Source of the DNA: UBA1309 sp047605645
GTDB lineage: Bacteria; Bacteroidota; Bacteroidia; Bacteroidales; Dysgonomonadaceae
Assembly: GCA_047605645.1 (NCBI GenBank)
Contig: JASGFJ010000021.1
Span: 1-64,000, forward strand
Reading direction: 5' to 3'
Length of the DNA stretch: 64,000 nucleotides
Shown: in pieces, positions 34,400 through 43,526 of the stretch
How positions within the stretch are numbered: position 1 is the first letter of the stretch
Layout of the letters: each line of letters opens with the position of its first letter
The notes under the pieces: model-generated
The model's input: only the letters and a program-made list of their open reading frames with translations
What the model was told of the DNA's origin: nothing
The model's database searches: none
Program-made: the position numbers and the translations under genes

Positions 34400-36274
34400 A
34401 TGAAACGAATCATTCTAAGAAAAGTACAAATGCTTGTAATGGCGTGCCTGTTTACACTGCCGGCGTTTGCCTTGTCAATAACCGTAAAAGGAAAAGTAAC
34501 CAACACGAAAGGAGAAGCCCTGATCGGTGTTACCATCCAGGAAAAAGAGAATCCGTCAAATGCAACGCAGACGGATACAAACGGATTGTATACCATCAAA
34601 ACCGAAAAGGGAAAGACCTTGCTCTTCTCTTACATCAGCTACGCTACACAGGAAATCAAGGCAACCCGAAATCAACTCAATGTGGTTTTGAACGAAAATG
34701 TCGCCTTATTAGAAGAATGCGTTGTTGTCGGATATGGCACCTCACAAACACGTTCGATAAGTGGAAGTACGGCTGCTGCAAAAGACAGCAAAGCGTCTAA
34801 ATTAGCTTACCCGCTCTTTATTTCGCCTCCGGACACATACAATACTTCCAATACGGAAGAATACAAAAACCAGAACGAAAACCGGTTCAGATCGGCAAAG
34901 GAAAACCCGCTATCGACCTTCTCCCTGGATGTGGATGCGGCCTCTTACAGCAATGTACGCCGCTTCATCAACCAAGGACAGATTCCTCCAAAAGACGCTG
35001 TTCGCATCGAAGAAATGATCAATTACTTCAATTACGACTATGTAAATCCCAACGGCGAACACCCGGTCAGCATTGTCACAGAGCTGGCTCCTTGTCCATG
35101 GAATGAGAAAAATCAAATTATCCGTATCGGCGTTAAAGCAAAAGAAATCGCCAACGAGAGCCTTCCTCCGGCAAACCTGGTATTCCTCATTGACGTCTCT
35201 GGTTCGATGGCTGGACAGACACGGCTGGAACTCGTAAAAGCATCGATGAAACTGTTGTTGAACAATCTGCGCAAACAAGATCGTGTCGCCATAGTCACTT
35301 ATGCAAACAATGTGAGGGAAGTGCTGCAACCGACTACGGCAGACAACAAACAACAGATTATGGATGTGATTAACCAGCTCAACGCGGCAGGAGGAACGGC
35401 AGGAGGCGACGGCATACAACGCGCCTACAAACTGGCAGAGAAGAATTTGGTGAAAAACGGAAACAACCGGATTGTACTCTGTACAGATGGAGATTTTAAT
35501 ATTGGCATTTCAAGTCCGGAAGAATTGGGGCAATACATCGAAAGCAAACGTAAAACAGGTATATTCCTGACTGTACTGGGCTACGGAATGGGCAATTACA
35601 AAGACAACCGGCTGCAAACTCTGGCGGAAAAAGGAAATGGAAATCATGCGTATATCGACAACATCCAGGAAGCAAACAAAGTACTGGTCAATGAGTTTGG
35701 AGGTACCATGTATACCGTGGCAAAAGATGTAAAAATACAGTTAGAATTCAATCCCCTGAATGTAAGCGCATACCGCCTTATCGGATACGAAAGCCGGATG
35801 CTCAACAAAGAGGATTTCAACGACGATACAAAGGATGCCGGTGACCTGGGTGCCGGACATACGGTGACAGCTCTTTACGAGATTATTCCGGCTGGAGTGA
35901 AAAGCTCTTTTGGAACAGTGGACGACTTGAAATACACCACGAGCGAAAAGAAAAAAACGGCGGACACCAAAAGCTCTTTCGGCAACGAATTGCTCACGGT
36001 GAAGCTACGCTACAAAGAACCTGCTGCCGATGTCAGTAAACGAATGGATGTTTCGGTTTTGTTGAGCAGCCTGAAGAAAAAGCCAAGTGAGGATTTCAAA
36101 TTTGCTACAGCTGTTGCGATGTTTGGACAATTACTGAAAGATTCAGACTTTAAAGGGAACGGAAATTACGCCCGGGTAATCAGTCTCGCACAAGAAGGAA
36201 TCGGAAATGACAAGCATGGATACAAAAAAGAATTTATTCGCCTGGTTTCATCAGTGGAACAGATGGAGAAATAG
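34400..36274 (+). CDS. VWA-domain protein with N-terminal carboxypeptidase-D-regulatory-like domain (YfbK-like)
   Basis: 624 aa. Signal peptide (about 1-25, LVMACLFTLPAFA). Residues 28-110 are a CarboxypepD_reg-like domain ending in EECVVVGYGTSQTRSISGS, the SusC-type pre-plug motif. A YfbK-type N-terminal region follows (FSLDVDAASYSNVRRFINQG). The VWA domain (about 255-430) has an intact metal-ion-dependent adhesion site, DVSGSM (Asp-x-Ser-x-Ser). The C-terminus resembles DUF3520. It would be exported to the envelope. The gene is divergent from the ECF sigma/anti-sigma-like pair, whose second member carries the same two motifs. Confidence 0.88.
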   Translation: MKRIILRKVQMLVMACLFTLPAFALSITVKGKVTNTKGEALIGVTIQEKENPSNATQTDTNGLYTIKTEKGKTLLFSYISYATQEIKATRNQLNVVLNENVALLEECVVVGYGTSQTRSISGSTAAAKDSKASKLAYPLFISPPDTYNTSNTEEYKNQNENRFRSAKENPLSTFSLDVDAASYSNVRRFINQGQIPPKDAVRIEEMINYFNYDYVNPNGEHPVSIVTELAPCPWNEKNQIIRIGVKAKEIANESLPPANLVFLIDVSGSMAGQTRLELVKASMKLLLNNLRKQDRVAIVTYANNVREVLQPTTADNKQQIMDVINQLNAAGGTAGGDGIQRAYKLAEKNLVKNGNNRIVLCTDGDFNIGISSPEELGQYIESKRKTGIFLTVLGYGMGNYKDNRLQTLAEKGNGNHAYIDNIQEANKVLVNEFGGTMYTVAKDVKIQLEFNPLNVSAYRLIGYESRMLNKEDFNDDTKDAGDLGAGHTVTALYEIIPAGVKSSFGTVDDLKYTTSEKKKTADTKSSFGNELLTVKLRYKEPAADVSKRMDVSVLLSSLKKKPSEDFKFATAVAMFGQLLKDSDFKGNGNYARVISLAQEGIGNDKHGYKKEFIRLVSSVEQMEK

Positions 36275-36376
36275 AAAAGAGACAAAAGACACAGACGCAA
36301 ATGTTATCCGAAATTGTCCCGTAAAATAATTTTCTTCCTTTTAACAATACGTTTTACATAACACCTGAACATGAAA

Positions 36377-36412
36377 CAGCCCGCCATATTACATTTGTGC
36401 GGGCTGTTCTTC
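36377..36412. terminator. Hairpin terminator between the convergent VWA and P-type ATPase genes
   Basis: An 8-bp G+C-rich stem (CAGCCCGC with GCGGGCTG, 14-nt loop) is followed by TTCTTCT on the plus strand and by TTTCA on the minus strand. It may serve both genes. Confidence 0.65.
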
Positions 36413-36533
36413 TATGCAATCGACTAACTAGGTAAGTAGTCTGATAAAAATCATCGCCATGTATACAATCTATTATACAACTTATTTTCAATGCACTACA
36501 GATATATACTGACAACAAATCAGGAACCTTTAT

Positions 36534-38546
36534 TTAAAACTTTTTATTCAGTATTCTCACGGCATTGAGAATAGCAAGTAAAGCCACACCGACATCGGCA
36601 AATACGGCTTCCCACATATTGGCAACGCCAAATCCGCCCATCACCATCACAATAAGTTTCACGCCCAAAGCCAGAACAATATTCTGCATAACAATGACAC
36701 GTGTTGCTTTTGAGATGCAAATAGCCAAAGCTATTTTCGATGGATGATCGGTCTGGATAATCACATCCGCTGTTTCGATAGCCGCATCAGAACCCATTCC
36801 GCCCATGGCAATACCTACATCGCTGAGCGCCAGAACAGGAGTATCGTTAATTCCATCTCCGACAAAAGCCACGACATTGTTTTTATCGGCTTTGATTTTA
36901 TCCATTTCATTGACTTTCTGCTCCGGAAGCAAATCGCCATAAGCTTCATTTATCCGGAGTTTTCGAGCAACAACCTCCGTAATCCCTTGTTTATCGCCAC
37001 TCAACATGACCGTCTTTTCAATACCTTGTTTCTCCAGATTCTGTATCGCTTCGACAGCATCCTCTTTTATTTCATCCGCGATGACAATATAGCCGGCAAA
37101 CTTATTATCAATAGCAGCAAGAATGGTCGTTTCGGGAATAGTATCAATTTCCTGCGGATAATCAATCCGGAGAGCACGCATCAGTTTGCCGTTTCCGGCT
37201 GCCGCCAGCTTCCCATTGACAACACCGGTCAGCCCCTGCCCTGCCACCTCTCTCACTTCCGCAACCGTATTCAGCAGATAGCTTCCATCGCCATATTTCA
37301 TAACGGCTTTTGCAATAGGATGTGTTGAGTTTTGCTCCAGAGACTTCACATACGAAAGGAACTCCTTTTCACTAGAATCGCTTGTTTTCACTTCCTGCAC
37401 GTTAAAAACGCCTTTGGTCAATGTTCCTGTTTTATCAAAAACAACCGTATTTACCTTGCAAAGAGTATCGAGAAAATTTGCACCTTTAAAAAGAATACCG
37501 TGCCGGGAAGCAGCACCAATCCCCCCGAAGTACCCCAAAGGGATAGAGATGACCAATGCACACGGACACGAAACAACAAGGAAAATAAGTCCGCGGTAGA
37601 GCCAGTCCCGAAACACATAATCTGCCACAAACAAGGCCGGAATTAACGTAATAGCCAAAGCCAGGAAGAACACCATGGGGGTGTAAATCCGTGCAAATTT
37701 CGTAATCATCAATTCCGTTCTGGCTTTTCGGGCAGTAGCATTTTGCACCATATCAAGGATACGGGAAATGGTACTGTCTGTAAATTCTTTTGTGACCTCC
37801 ACCTCAATAACTTTCTCAAGATTGATCATGCCTGCCAGGACATTTTCTCCTGAACGGATCACAGAAGGTGTACTCTCACCGGTGAGCGCCTGGGTATCAA
37901 AACTACTGTCAGGGGAAATCATCCGGCAATCCAACGGAACTCTTTCTCCGGCTTTCACCTGAACCATATCGCCCACCTTCACATCGGTAGGAGCCACCGT
38001 TTGATACCCATCTCCTCGTTTCACGGTAGCCGTTTCGGGCTTGATATCCAGCAAGGCCTTGATACTTTTCTGAGCCCGGCTAACGGCTGAATCCTGAAAC
38101 AATTCGCCGACCGCATAAAACAACATCACGGCAACTCCTTCCGGATACTCCCCTATACAAAAAGCACCTATTGTGGCGACACTCATCAGGGTGAATTCGT
38201 TGAAAACATCTTTGTGGATGATGCTTTCCCAACCTTCGATAAATACCGGAGCAGCAACAATCAGGTAAGCCATCAGGTACCAGCCAAGACGAAAACCGCC
38301 GGAGAAAAAACCGACAACAGCCGTATGATCCAATACGATACCCGAAACAAGCATGGCAAAAGAAAGAATGCCGGGAAGAAATGCTTTGAGAGGGAATGTT
38401 CCATTTCCTTCATCCGTCTGATGATGGGAGTGATTGTGTGTATGTGTATGTTTAGAATGCTCTTTATGAGCTTGTGTTTCTACACCTTGCTCCCTATGAC
38501 TGCAACAAGAGCAGGAGCTTTTTTTTATATTCGGAGTATAAGCCAT
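36534..38546 (-). CDS. Zinc/cadmium/lead-transporting P-type ATPase (P1B-2, ZntA/CadA-like)
   Basis: 670 aa. The N-terminus has a Cys cluster (SSCSCCSHREQG) and a His-rich stretch (HKEHSKHTHTHNHSHH) in place of a standard metal-binding domain. Then come about eight membrane helices with SCPCALV in the transport helix, the phosphorylation site DKTGTLTKG, the HP pair in NSTHPIAKAV and GDGINDTPVLALSD. Near the end, a Lys (GVKLIV) and an Asp (FADVG) are 21 residues apart, the same spacing as the substrate-determining Lys and Asp of ZntA as I remember them, which supports Zn/Cd/Pb over copper. It exports metal. A Fur-family gene lies directly upstream on the same strand. Confidence 0.93.
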   Translation of the reverse strand: MAYTPNIKKSSCSCCSHREQGVETQAHKEHSKHTHTHNHSHHQTDEGNGTFPLKAFLPGILSFAMLVSGIVLDHTAVVGFFSGGFRLGWYLMAYLIVAAPVFIEGWESIIHKDVFNEFTLMSVATIGAFCIGEYPEGVAVMLFYAVGELFQDSAVSRAQKSIKALLDIKPETATVKRGDGYQTVAPTDVKVGDMVQVKAGERVPLDCRMISPDSSFDTQALTGESTPSVIRSGENVLAGMINLEKVIEVEVTKEFTDSTISRILDMVQNATARKARTELMITKFARIYTPMVFFLALAITLIPALFVADYVFRDWLYRGLIFLVVSCPCALVISIPLGYFGGIGAASRHGILFKGANFLDTLCKVNTVVFDKTGTLTKGVFNVQEVKTSDSSEKEFLSYVKSLEQNSTHPIAKAVMKYGDGSYLLNTVAEVREVAGQGLTGVVNGKLAAAGNGKLMRALRIDYPQEIDTIPETTILAAIDNKFAGYIVIADEIKEDAVEAIQNLEKQGIEKTVMLSGDKQGITEVVARKLRINEAYGDLLPEQKVNEMDKIKADKNNVVAFVGDGINDTPVLALSDVGIAMGGMGSDAAIETADVIIQTDHPSKIALAICISKATRVIVMQNIVLALGVKLIVMVMGGFGVANMWEAVFADVGVALLAILNAVRILNKKF

Positions 38547-38560
38547 CGCATTTTCTTATT

Positions 38561-38573
38561 TAGAATAATTCTA
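38561..38573. promoter_or_regulatory. Palindromic operator candidate at the metal ATPase promoter
   Basis: TAGAATAATTCTA (6-1-6 palindrome) sits between the -7 element (38577-38584) and the ATPase start codon (38546), overlapping the expected transcription start. A repressor bound here would block transcription. The adjacent Fur-family protein is the natural candidate. Confidence 0.5.
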
Positions 38574-38576
38574 TGG

Positions 38577-38584
38577 CAAAGATA
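38577..38584 (-). promoter_or_regulatory. -7 promoter element of the P-type ATPase gene
   Basis: The minus strand reads TATCTTTG in the 43 bp between the Fur-family stop codon and the ATPase start, so the ATPase gene has its own promoter. Confidence 0.55.
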
Positions 38585-38589
38585 GGATT

Positions 38590-39024
38590 CTATTCGTGCA
38601 ACTGAGTTGCAGAATGCGAGCATTGGTCACAGAGACCTTTCAAAACAAAGTTTATATTTTCTAAAACAAATCCCTGAGGCAATTTCACCTGGGGAATCGC
38701 AATATTCTCCAGGCAATATGTTTTTTTACAATGAGTACAATTGAAATGAACATGCAACTGGTTCAGATGACACATACAATCAGGACGACACACCGAATAC
38801 TTAGCCGACCCTGTTCCGTCATCAATACTATGAATCAATAGATTATCATGAAACAGGTTGATTGTTCTGGAAATAGTGGATTTATCAATCGTAACAAGAT
38901 CTTCTTCCAGAGTCGTAAGACTGAAAGCAGTATCCTGCTCCATCATTGCCTTCAATATCAAAATGCGAACGGCAGTAGGCTTAATACCTCTTTCATTGAG
39001 CCGTTCTTCATATATATCATTCAT
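38590..39024 (-). CDS. Fur-family transcriptional regulator
   Basis: 144 aa. The N-terminal winged helix has the Fur-like LNERGIKPTAVRILILKAMM, TLEEDLVTIDKSTISRTINLFHDN. The C-terminal half is rich in metal ligands: CRPDCMCHLNQLHVHFNCTHCKKTYC and a final CDQC. The two CxxC pairs would hold structural zinc, and the HLxxxHxHFxC block supplies the sensory site. Because a Zn/Cd exporter follows, it more likely senses zinc or another divalent metal than iron; that is inference from context. Confidence 0.9.
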   Translation of the reverse strand: MNDIYEERLNERGIKPTAVRILILKAMMEQDTAFSLTTLEEDLVTIDKSTISRTINLFHDNLLIHSIDDGTGSAKYSVCRPDCMCHLNQLHVHFNCTHCKKTYCLENIAIPQVKLPQGFVLENINFVLKGLCDQCSHSATQLHE

Positions 39025-39044
39025 AAGCTTACTTCTTTAGACCT

Positions 39045-39068
39045 CAAAGATAGAGATAAACAAAGATA
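39045..39068 (-). promoter_or_regulatory. Two tandem -7 promoter elements of the Fur-family gene
   Basis: On the minus strand TATCTTTG occurs twice, at 39045-39052 and 39061-39068, 20 and 36 bp ahead of the ATG. They may be alternative start sites. Confidence 0.45.
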
Positions 39069-39166
39069 GAAGATTTTGTTTAAATCATTACATCCCATTA
39101 TACCCGGTGAGACATATCCGGCTATATATTTCTCCCAAAAAGCCAAACTCAGAACCGATTCATTTT

Positions 39167-42100
39167 CTATATGTTTTCTATGCCATTTTCCCGATATTCT
39201 TTCGGTGTACATCCATATTTACTCATAAACAATCTAAAGAATGTAGACCGATTGGAAAATCCTGATTTATAAATAATTTCATCAATTGTCATCTGACTTT
39301 TCAGTAACATTTTTTGAGCACATAACAAACGGCATTCCCGAATCATAAACGAGGGACTTTCAGCTCCCAGCTGAGATATTTTGCGAGATAAATGCCTTGA
39401 ACTCATATTAAGTTTTTCTGCTATGAATTGGTTCGAAAGTTCTGTTTCCGTTATATTTTTTTCGATAACATCGAGTACATCCGACAGGAACTTAACATTT
39501 TCTTTGTGCTCAAGCTTCCCTTTCTCAATAACAAATGCACTAATCGGAGAATCGAAATAATCTTTCAATGTATCTTTTACCGATAGAAGAGAAGAAACAG
39601 AGGCTTTCAGATAATTCGGGTCAAAAGGTTTAGCAATATACATCTGCGCTCCGGAATCCAAACCCGCAATTTGATCCTCAACAGAATGCTTTGCGGAGAT
39701 GAGAATCAGCGGAATATGCGAATATTTTTTGTTATTCTTGATTTCTTTAGCTAATTCTATTCCGTTATAGCCCGGCATCAGAACATCGCAAATAATGACA
39801 TCCGGTATATGGATATTAAGTTGCTCAAACACCCATGTGGAGTCATCAACAGGAATCACATTATACTCATTTTTGAAAATATCACAGATCAGCCATAAGA
39901 TCTCTGCATCATCATCAATAACAAGCATTGTTTGCTTTCCTTTATCAAACTCATAATAAGGTATCTGAATATCTTCTTCTCGTTCATAGTAATGCTTGAC
40001 ATCTCTTAGACTGTCATGAACTTTGATTGTAAGTCCGGATGTATTTTCGTCTATCTCCTTCGATGGTATTTCTATTGAAAACCGGGTATTTACTCCAACT
40101 TCACTGGAAACGTCAATTCGCCCATTCAAGAGTTGTACCATATTATAAGAAATCGCAAGTCCTAACCCATTGCGATAAGAACCTTTAATATTTTCTCTGT
40201 TTTCGAAATTATCAAGAATAGTATAACGATTGAAAATTTTACTCAAATCTTCTTCCTTGATCCCTTGTCCTGAATTTTGAATAGAGAAACAAAGCCTGTC
40301 GTCTGAATGCTTTGCCTCAATTTCGATCCGACCATTTTCATTCACATATTTAATCGCATTCGATATCAGGTTAATAAGAATAGTATATAAGAAATTATAA
40401 TCCGTATTCCAGTCTAATTTGCTCTGAATATTTTTCACGAATGTAATATTCTTCTCAGAAATAAGATTTTTAAACGAATCGCATATTTCTTCAATGACCG
40501 AATTAACATCAACCGATTCAATTTTGGGCTGCTGATTTCCGGTTTCTATTCGTCTGAATTCAATCAGGTTCTGAATTAAACGATTCATTCTTTCCGCATT
40601 TCGTTGTATCAGCCTGGCATTTTCGACAACATAACTATCACTTTGCGAATACTTTATAATCCGATCACATGGCCCATAGATTAATGTCAGTGGACTACAA
40701 AACTCATGGGCTATGTTTGTAAAAAAGCGAAGCTTAGATTCATGAATATCTTCCTGATGCTGTTGTTGTAACTTATACAATGCCTTTCTTTTCTTTTTTA
40801 TCTCTTTGACGTATGCAGCTCTGACAAGCATCGATATCAAGAAAAGGAATAAAATCGTATACAACGCATACGCCCAATTACTAGCATACCAGGGAGGAGT
40901 TATTCGGATTATAATGGTATATACAGGACTTTCGTAGCCACTTAATTTATTTCTATATTTTGCTTTTAAGGTATATGTTCCCGACGGAATACTTGTAAAA
41001 GAAATCTGATTTGAAAATCCGTTATTAATCCATTCCTTACTCAGTCCATCTAATTGATAATAATAATTATAGTCATTTCCATTAATGTAGTCGAGTGCAA
41101 CCAACGATATTGAAAAAAAATTCTCCCTATAAGTTAGTTTTAGGTATTTCTGTCCATTATTCAGAGTGATGTAATCATTTATATTTTTTTGATTTCCAAA
41201 AATAGCCAGATTACTAAAAAGAATAGGAGGTTGATAAATTCCGGTAGAATCGCCGGTGTCATAAATGGTCACGAAGCCATTAATTCCTCCAAAATATAGA
41301 GAACCGCTATCCTCATCTTTAAAAGAGGCTCCATCGCTATATTCAAGAACCTGCAATCCATTAAATTGATTATAAGTATGTAAACTATTTAGCTTTGTAT
41401 TAAAACGAACGATTCCCCGATTTGTACTTAACCACAAATTGCCATTATTATCAGGAAGGAAAGAATGCACGGTGTTATTGGGAAGGCCATTGGTTTCATC
41501 AAACAAAGAGACTTTTCCCGAAGGAGTTTGTTTTATCAGTCCTAAACTAGTCCCTAACCACAAATTATTACCGGCATCACAGGCAATCGCATAAATATCA
41601 TTAGCGCTTTGGTTGTGAAAATGATTTTTATAATCAATATTCCGAAGTGTTTCTAAATTTCTGTTTTTGTTCAGGAAATAAGCTCCATAACCTCTGTTTC
41701 CAAACCATAATCTTCCATTCCGTTGGTCATTATATAATGTAAAGAAATAATTCTGGAAATCAATTCCATTCAGAACCAATAACCTCTCAGAGGCTATGAT
41801 TTGGGGCGTATGATTATGCCATCGCAAAGATAGTTTAACAATCCCCGTACCCACTGTTGCAAGCCAAAGTGTTGAATCATTTAGCTCACAAATTCCATGA
41901 ATGTACTTAACCGGTAACTTGTCGGCAATCAAATTCATTTTATGCATTGTTTTCTCATGAAAGGAATAGTAGGAAATCCCGCTTTCAGTGCCAATCCATA
42001 AGATATTGTGTTTACTTTTCTCAAATGCATAAACCTGGTTATCGGCAAGTTCGCTGTTTCCTGTAGTGAAATAACGAACCAAGTCACTGTTCAACTCTCC

Positions 42101-43255
42101 ATTGATTCCAAAATTAGGCACACACACTACCCCATCTCCTTTTGTGCCAATCCATAAAGTGTTGGCTGCATCTTTAAATAAAGCACGTACAGGTTTTTCT
42201 ACACGTATGCCATTATTTCTAAATGTATACGACTGAATTTTGTATAATCCTTTCGAGAGCATATATACTCCTTGCCCGTCAGTTCCGATCCAAATCAAAT
42301 CCTGATATTTATCTTTCAACATACAAAAGACTCCGGATTTGATCCCAATATCTGAAATATTATATTTGTCGACCTTATCACTAGTGTAGGTTAACCGTAT
42401 AACACCATTGGTTTTAAAACTTATGTAATAATCATCGTGATGTTTAATAATAGATGAAATAATTCCTCTCTCTTGAATTTCATCTTTCAGAGAATATACA
42501 TATATCTTTTTATTGGTGAGGAAATTGAATTCGTAAAGGATATCCTTATCATCGACATAATAAATAACATCGGGCAATCCTTTCTCATGAAAACAATATT
42601 TCATACGTCCAAAATCATTGGCTATCTGTTCATTTACCAATTTTATTTTCCCGTGTTCTCCCTGATTTATATTAAAACAGAAATTCTTTCCGTTTTTCTG
42701 AAAAATAAAAATCTTGTTCTGAGATGTAATCGTAAATCCGCTGATTTGCTGAAAGGTTACACCCGGTAAAGAAATTAATTCAAATACTTTTGAGACTTTA
42801 TTGTAACAATAGATTTTGTTACTTTCTTTAATAATAAAGATGCGATTATCTATATCTTTATCAATAAAATAAAGTCCTTTAAACTGATCGAAGATTGTTA
42901 TTTTTCCGGTTTTCTTATTCAGACGATTTAATCCATAATTGGTATACACCCATAAAATATTATCCTCAGCCTCGATAAGATTCTCAATTATATTTCCCGA
43001 CAAATTATGATTATTGTTAGATGGTTTGAATAAATGAGGGTGCAACCCATTGAAAAGATTTAGACCATCGCAAGTCCCAAACCAGACATATCCTTCTCTA
43101 TCTTGAAGAATAGACAAAATTGCACTATTTGATAATCCATCGCGATTTGTTATTTGTCGAATGTTGTTCGCATTAGCAAAAACGACGCAAAATAGAAGTC
43201 CTAAAATGAGATAAATCTTTGAAGAGTAATAATACAACATGGTGAATCGTTTCAT
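39167..43255 (-). CDS. Hybrid two-component system sensor-regulator (HTCS) of the alpha-mannan locus
   Basis: 1362 aa, typical for the class. Order: signal/membrane anchor (1-30), two-bladed reg_prop propeller in the periplasm (about 30-700, with repeats such as VWFGTCDGLNLF, LWIGTDGQGVY and LWLGTSLGLI), Y_Y_Y domain (about 720-795), membrane helix (about 803-825), histidine kinase with His850 in NIAHEFCSP, an ATPase domain with NLISNAIKY and NGLGLAISY, a receiver with Asp1157 in IICDVLMPG, and an AraC-type DNA-binding domain (last 100 residues). It binds a glycan signal in the periplasm and activates the adjacent mannan genes. The divergent GH76 gene starts 271 bp away. Confidence 0.95.
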   Translation of the reverse strand: MKRFTMLYYYSSKIYLILGLLFCVVFANANNIRQITNRDGLSNSAILSILQDREGYVWFGTCDGLNLFNGLHPHLFKPSNNNHNLSGNIIENLIEAEDNILWVYTNYGLNRLNKKTGKITIFDQFKGLYFIDKDIDNRIFIIKESNKIYCYNKVSKVFELISLPGVTFQQISGFTITSQNKIFIFQKNGKNFCFNINQGEHGKIKLVNEQIANDFGRMKYCFHEKGLPDVIYYVDDKDILYEFNFLTNKKIYVYSLKDEIQERGIISSIIKHHDDYYISFKTNGVIRLTYTSDKVDKYNISDIGIKSGVFCMLKDKYQDLIWIGTDGQGVYMLSKGLYKIQSYTFRNNGIRVEKPVRALFKDAANTLWIGTKGDGVVCVPNFGINGELNSDLVRYFTTGNSELADNQVYAFEKSKHNILWIGTESGISYYSFHEKTMHKMNLIADKLPVKYIHGICELNDSTLWLATVGTGIVKLSLRWHNHTPQIIASERLLVLNGIDFQNYFFTLYNDQRNGRLWFGNRGYGAYFLNKNRNLETLRNIDYKNHFHNQSANDIYAIACDAGNNLWLGTSLGLIKQTPSGKVSLFDETNGLPNNTVHSFLPDNNGNLWLSTNRGIVRFNTKLNSLHTYNQFNGLQVLEYSDGASFKDEDSGSLYFGGINGFVTIYDTGDSTGIYQPPILFSNLAIFGNQKNINDYITLNNGQKYLKLTYRENFFSISLVALDYINGNDYNYYYQLDGLSKEWINNGFSNQISFTSIPSGTYTLKAKYRNKLSGYESPVYTIIIRITPPWYASNWAYALYTILFLFLISMLVRAAYVKEIKKKRKALYKLQQQHQEDIHESKLRFFTNIAHEFCSPLTLIYGPCDRIIKYSQSDSYVVENARLIQRNAERMNRLIQNLIEFRRIETGNQQPKIESVDVNSVIEEICDSFKNLISEKNITFVKNIQSKLDWNTDYNFLYTILINLISNAIKYVNENGRIEIEAKHSDDRLCFSIQNSGQGIKEEDLSKIFNRYTILDNFENRENIKGSYRNGLGLAISYNMVQLLNGRIDVSSEVGVNTRFSIEIPSKEIDENTSGLTIKVHDSLRDVKHYYEREEDIQIPYYEFDKGKQTMLVIDDDAEILWLICDIFKNEYNVIPVDDSTWVFEQLNIHIPDVIICDVLMPGYNGIELAKEIKNNKKYSHIPLILISAKHSVEDQIAGLDSGAQMYIAKPFDPNYLKASVSSLLSVKDTLKDYFDSPISAFVIEKGKLEHKENVKFLSDVLDVIEKNITETELSNQFIAEKLNMSSRHLSRKISQLGAESPSFMIRECRLLCAQKMLLKSQMTIDEIIYKSGFSNRSTFFRLFMSKYGCTPKEYRENGIENI

Positions 43256-43274
43256 AAGGTTTTATTTATCACAA

Positions 43275-43282
43275 CAAATATA
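43275..43282 (-). promoter_or_regulatory. Putative -7 promoter element of the HTCS gene
   Basis: The minus strand reads TATATTTG, 19 bp ahead of the start codon at 43255. Confidence 0.45.
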
Positions 43283-43421
43283 ATGATATTGCACTTTCCT
43301 CATCCGGCTTGCGCTATGTAATTAAATGTTGAGAAGTCTCGAATTTAGACAATATAGTATCAATTCAGGACATTTACAAAAAACAGATAGAATGACTTCT
43401 TTCCGATCATAAAACAACTTC

Positions 43422-43429
43422 TATTTTTG
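43422..43429 (+). promoter_or_regulatory. Putative -7 promoter element of the GH76-GH125 transcript
   Basis: TATTTTTG matches TAnnTTTG, 97 bp ahead of the GH76 ATG. An HTCS binding site would be expected just upstream, but I cannot define one. Confidence 0.45.
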
Positions 43430-43526
43430 TATCAGTTCTATTTTCGATTTAATCCATATTATTTTCTGATATGAATAGAAAATTAGGGGATTAAAAATCC
43501 ATAGATTTAATGAAAAACAGAAAAAC

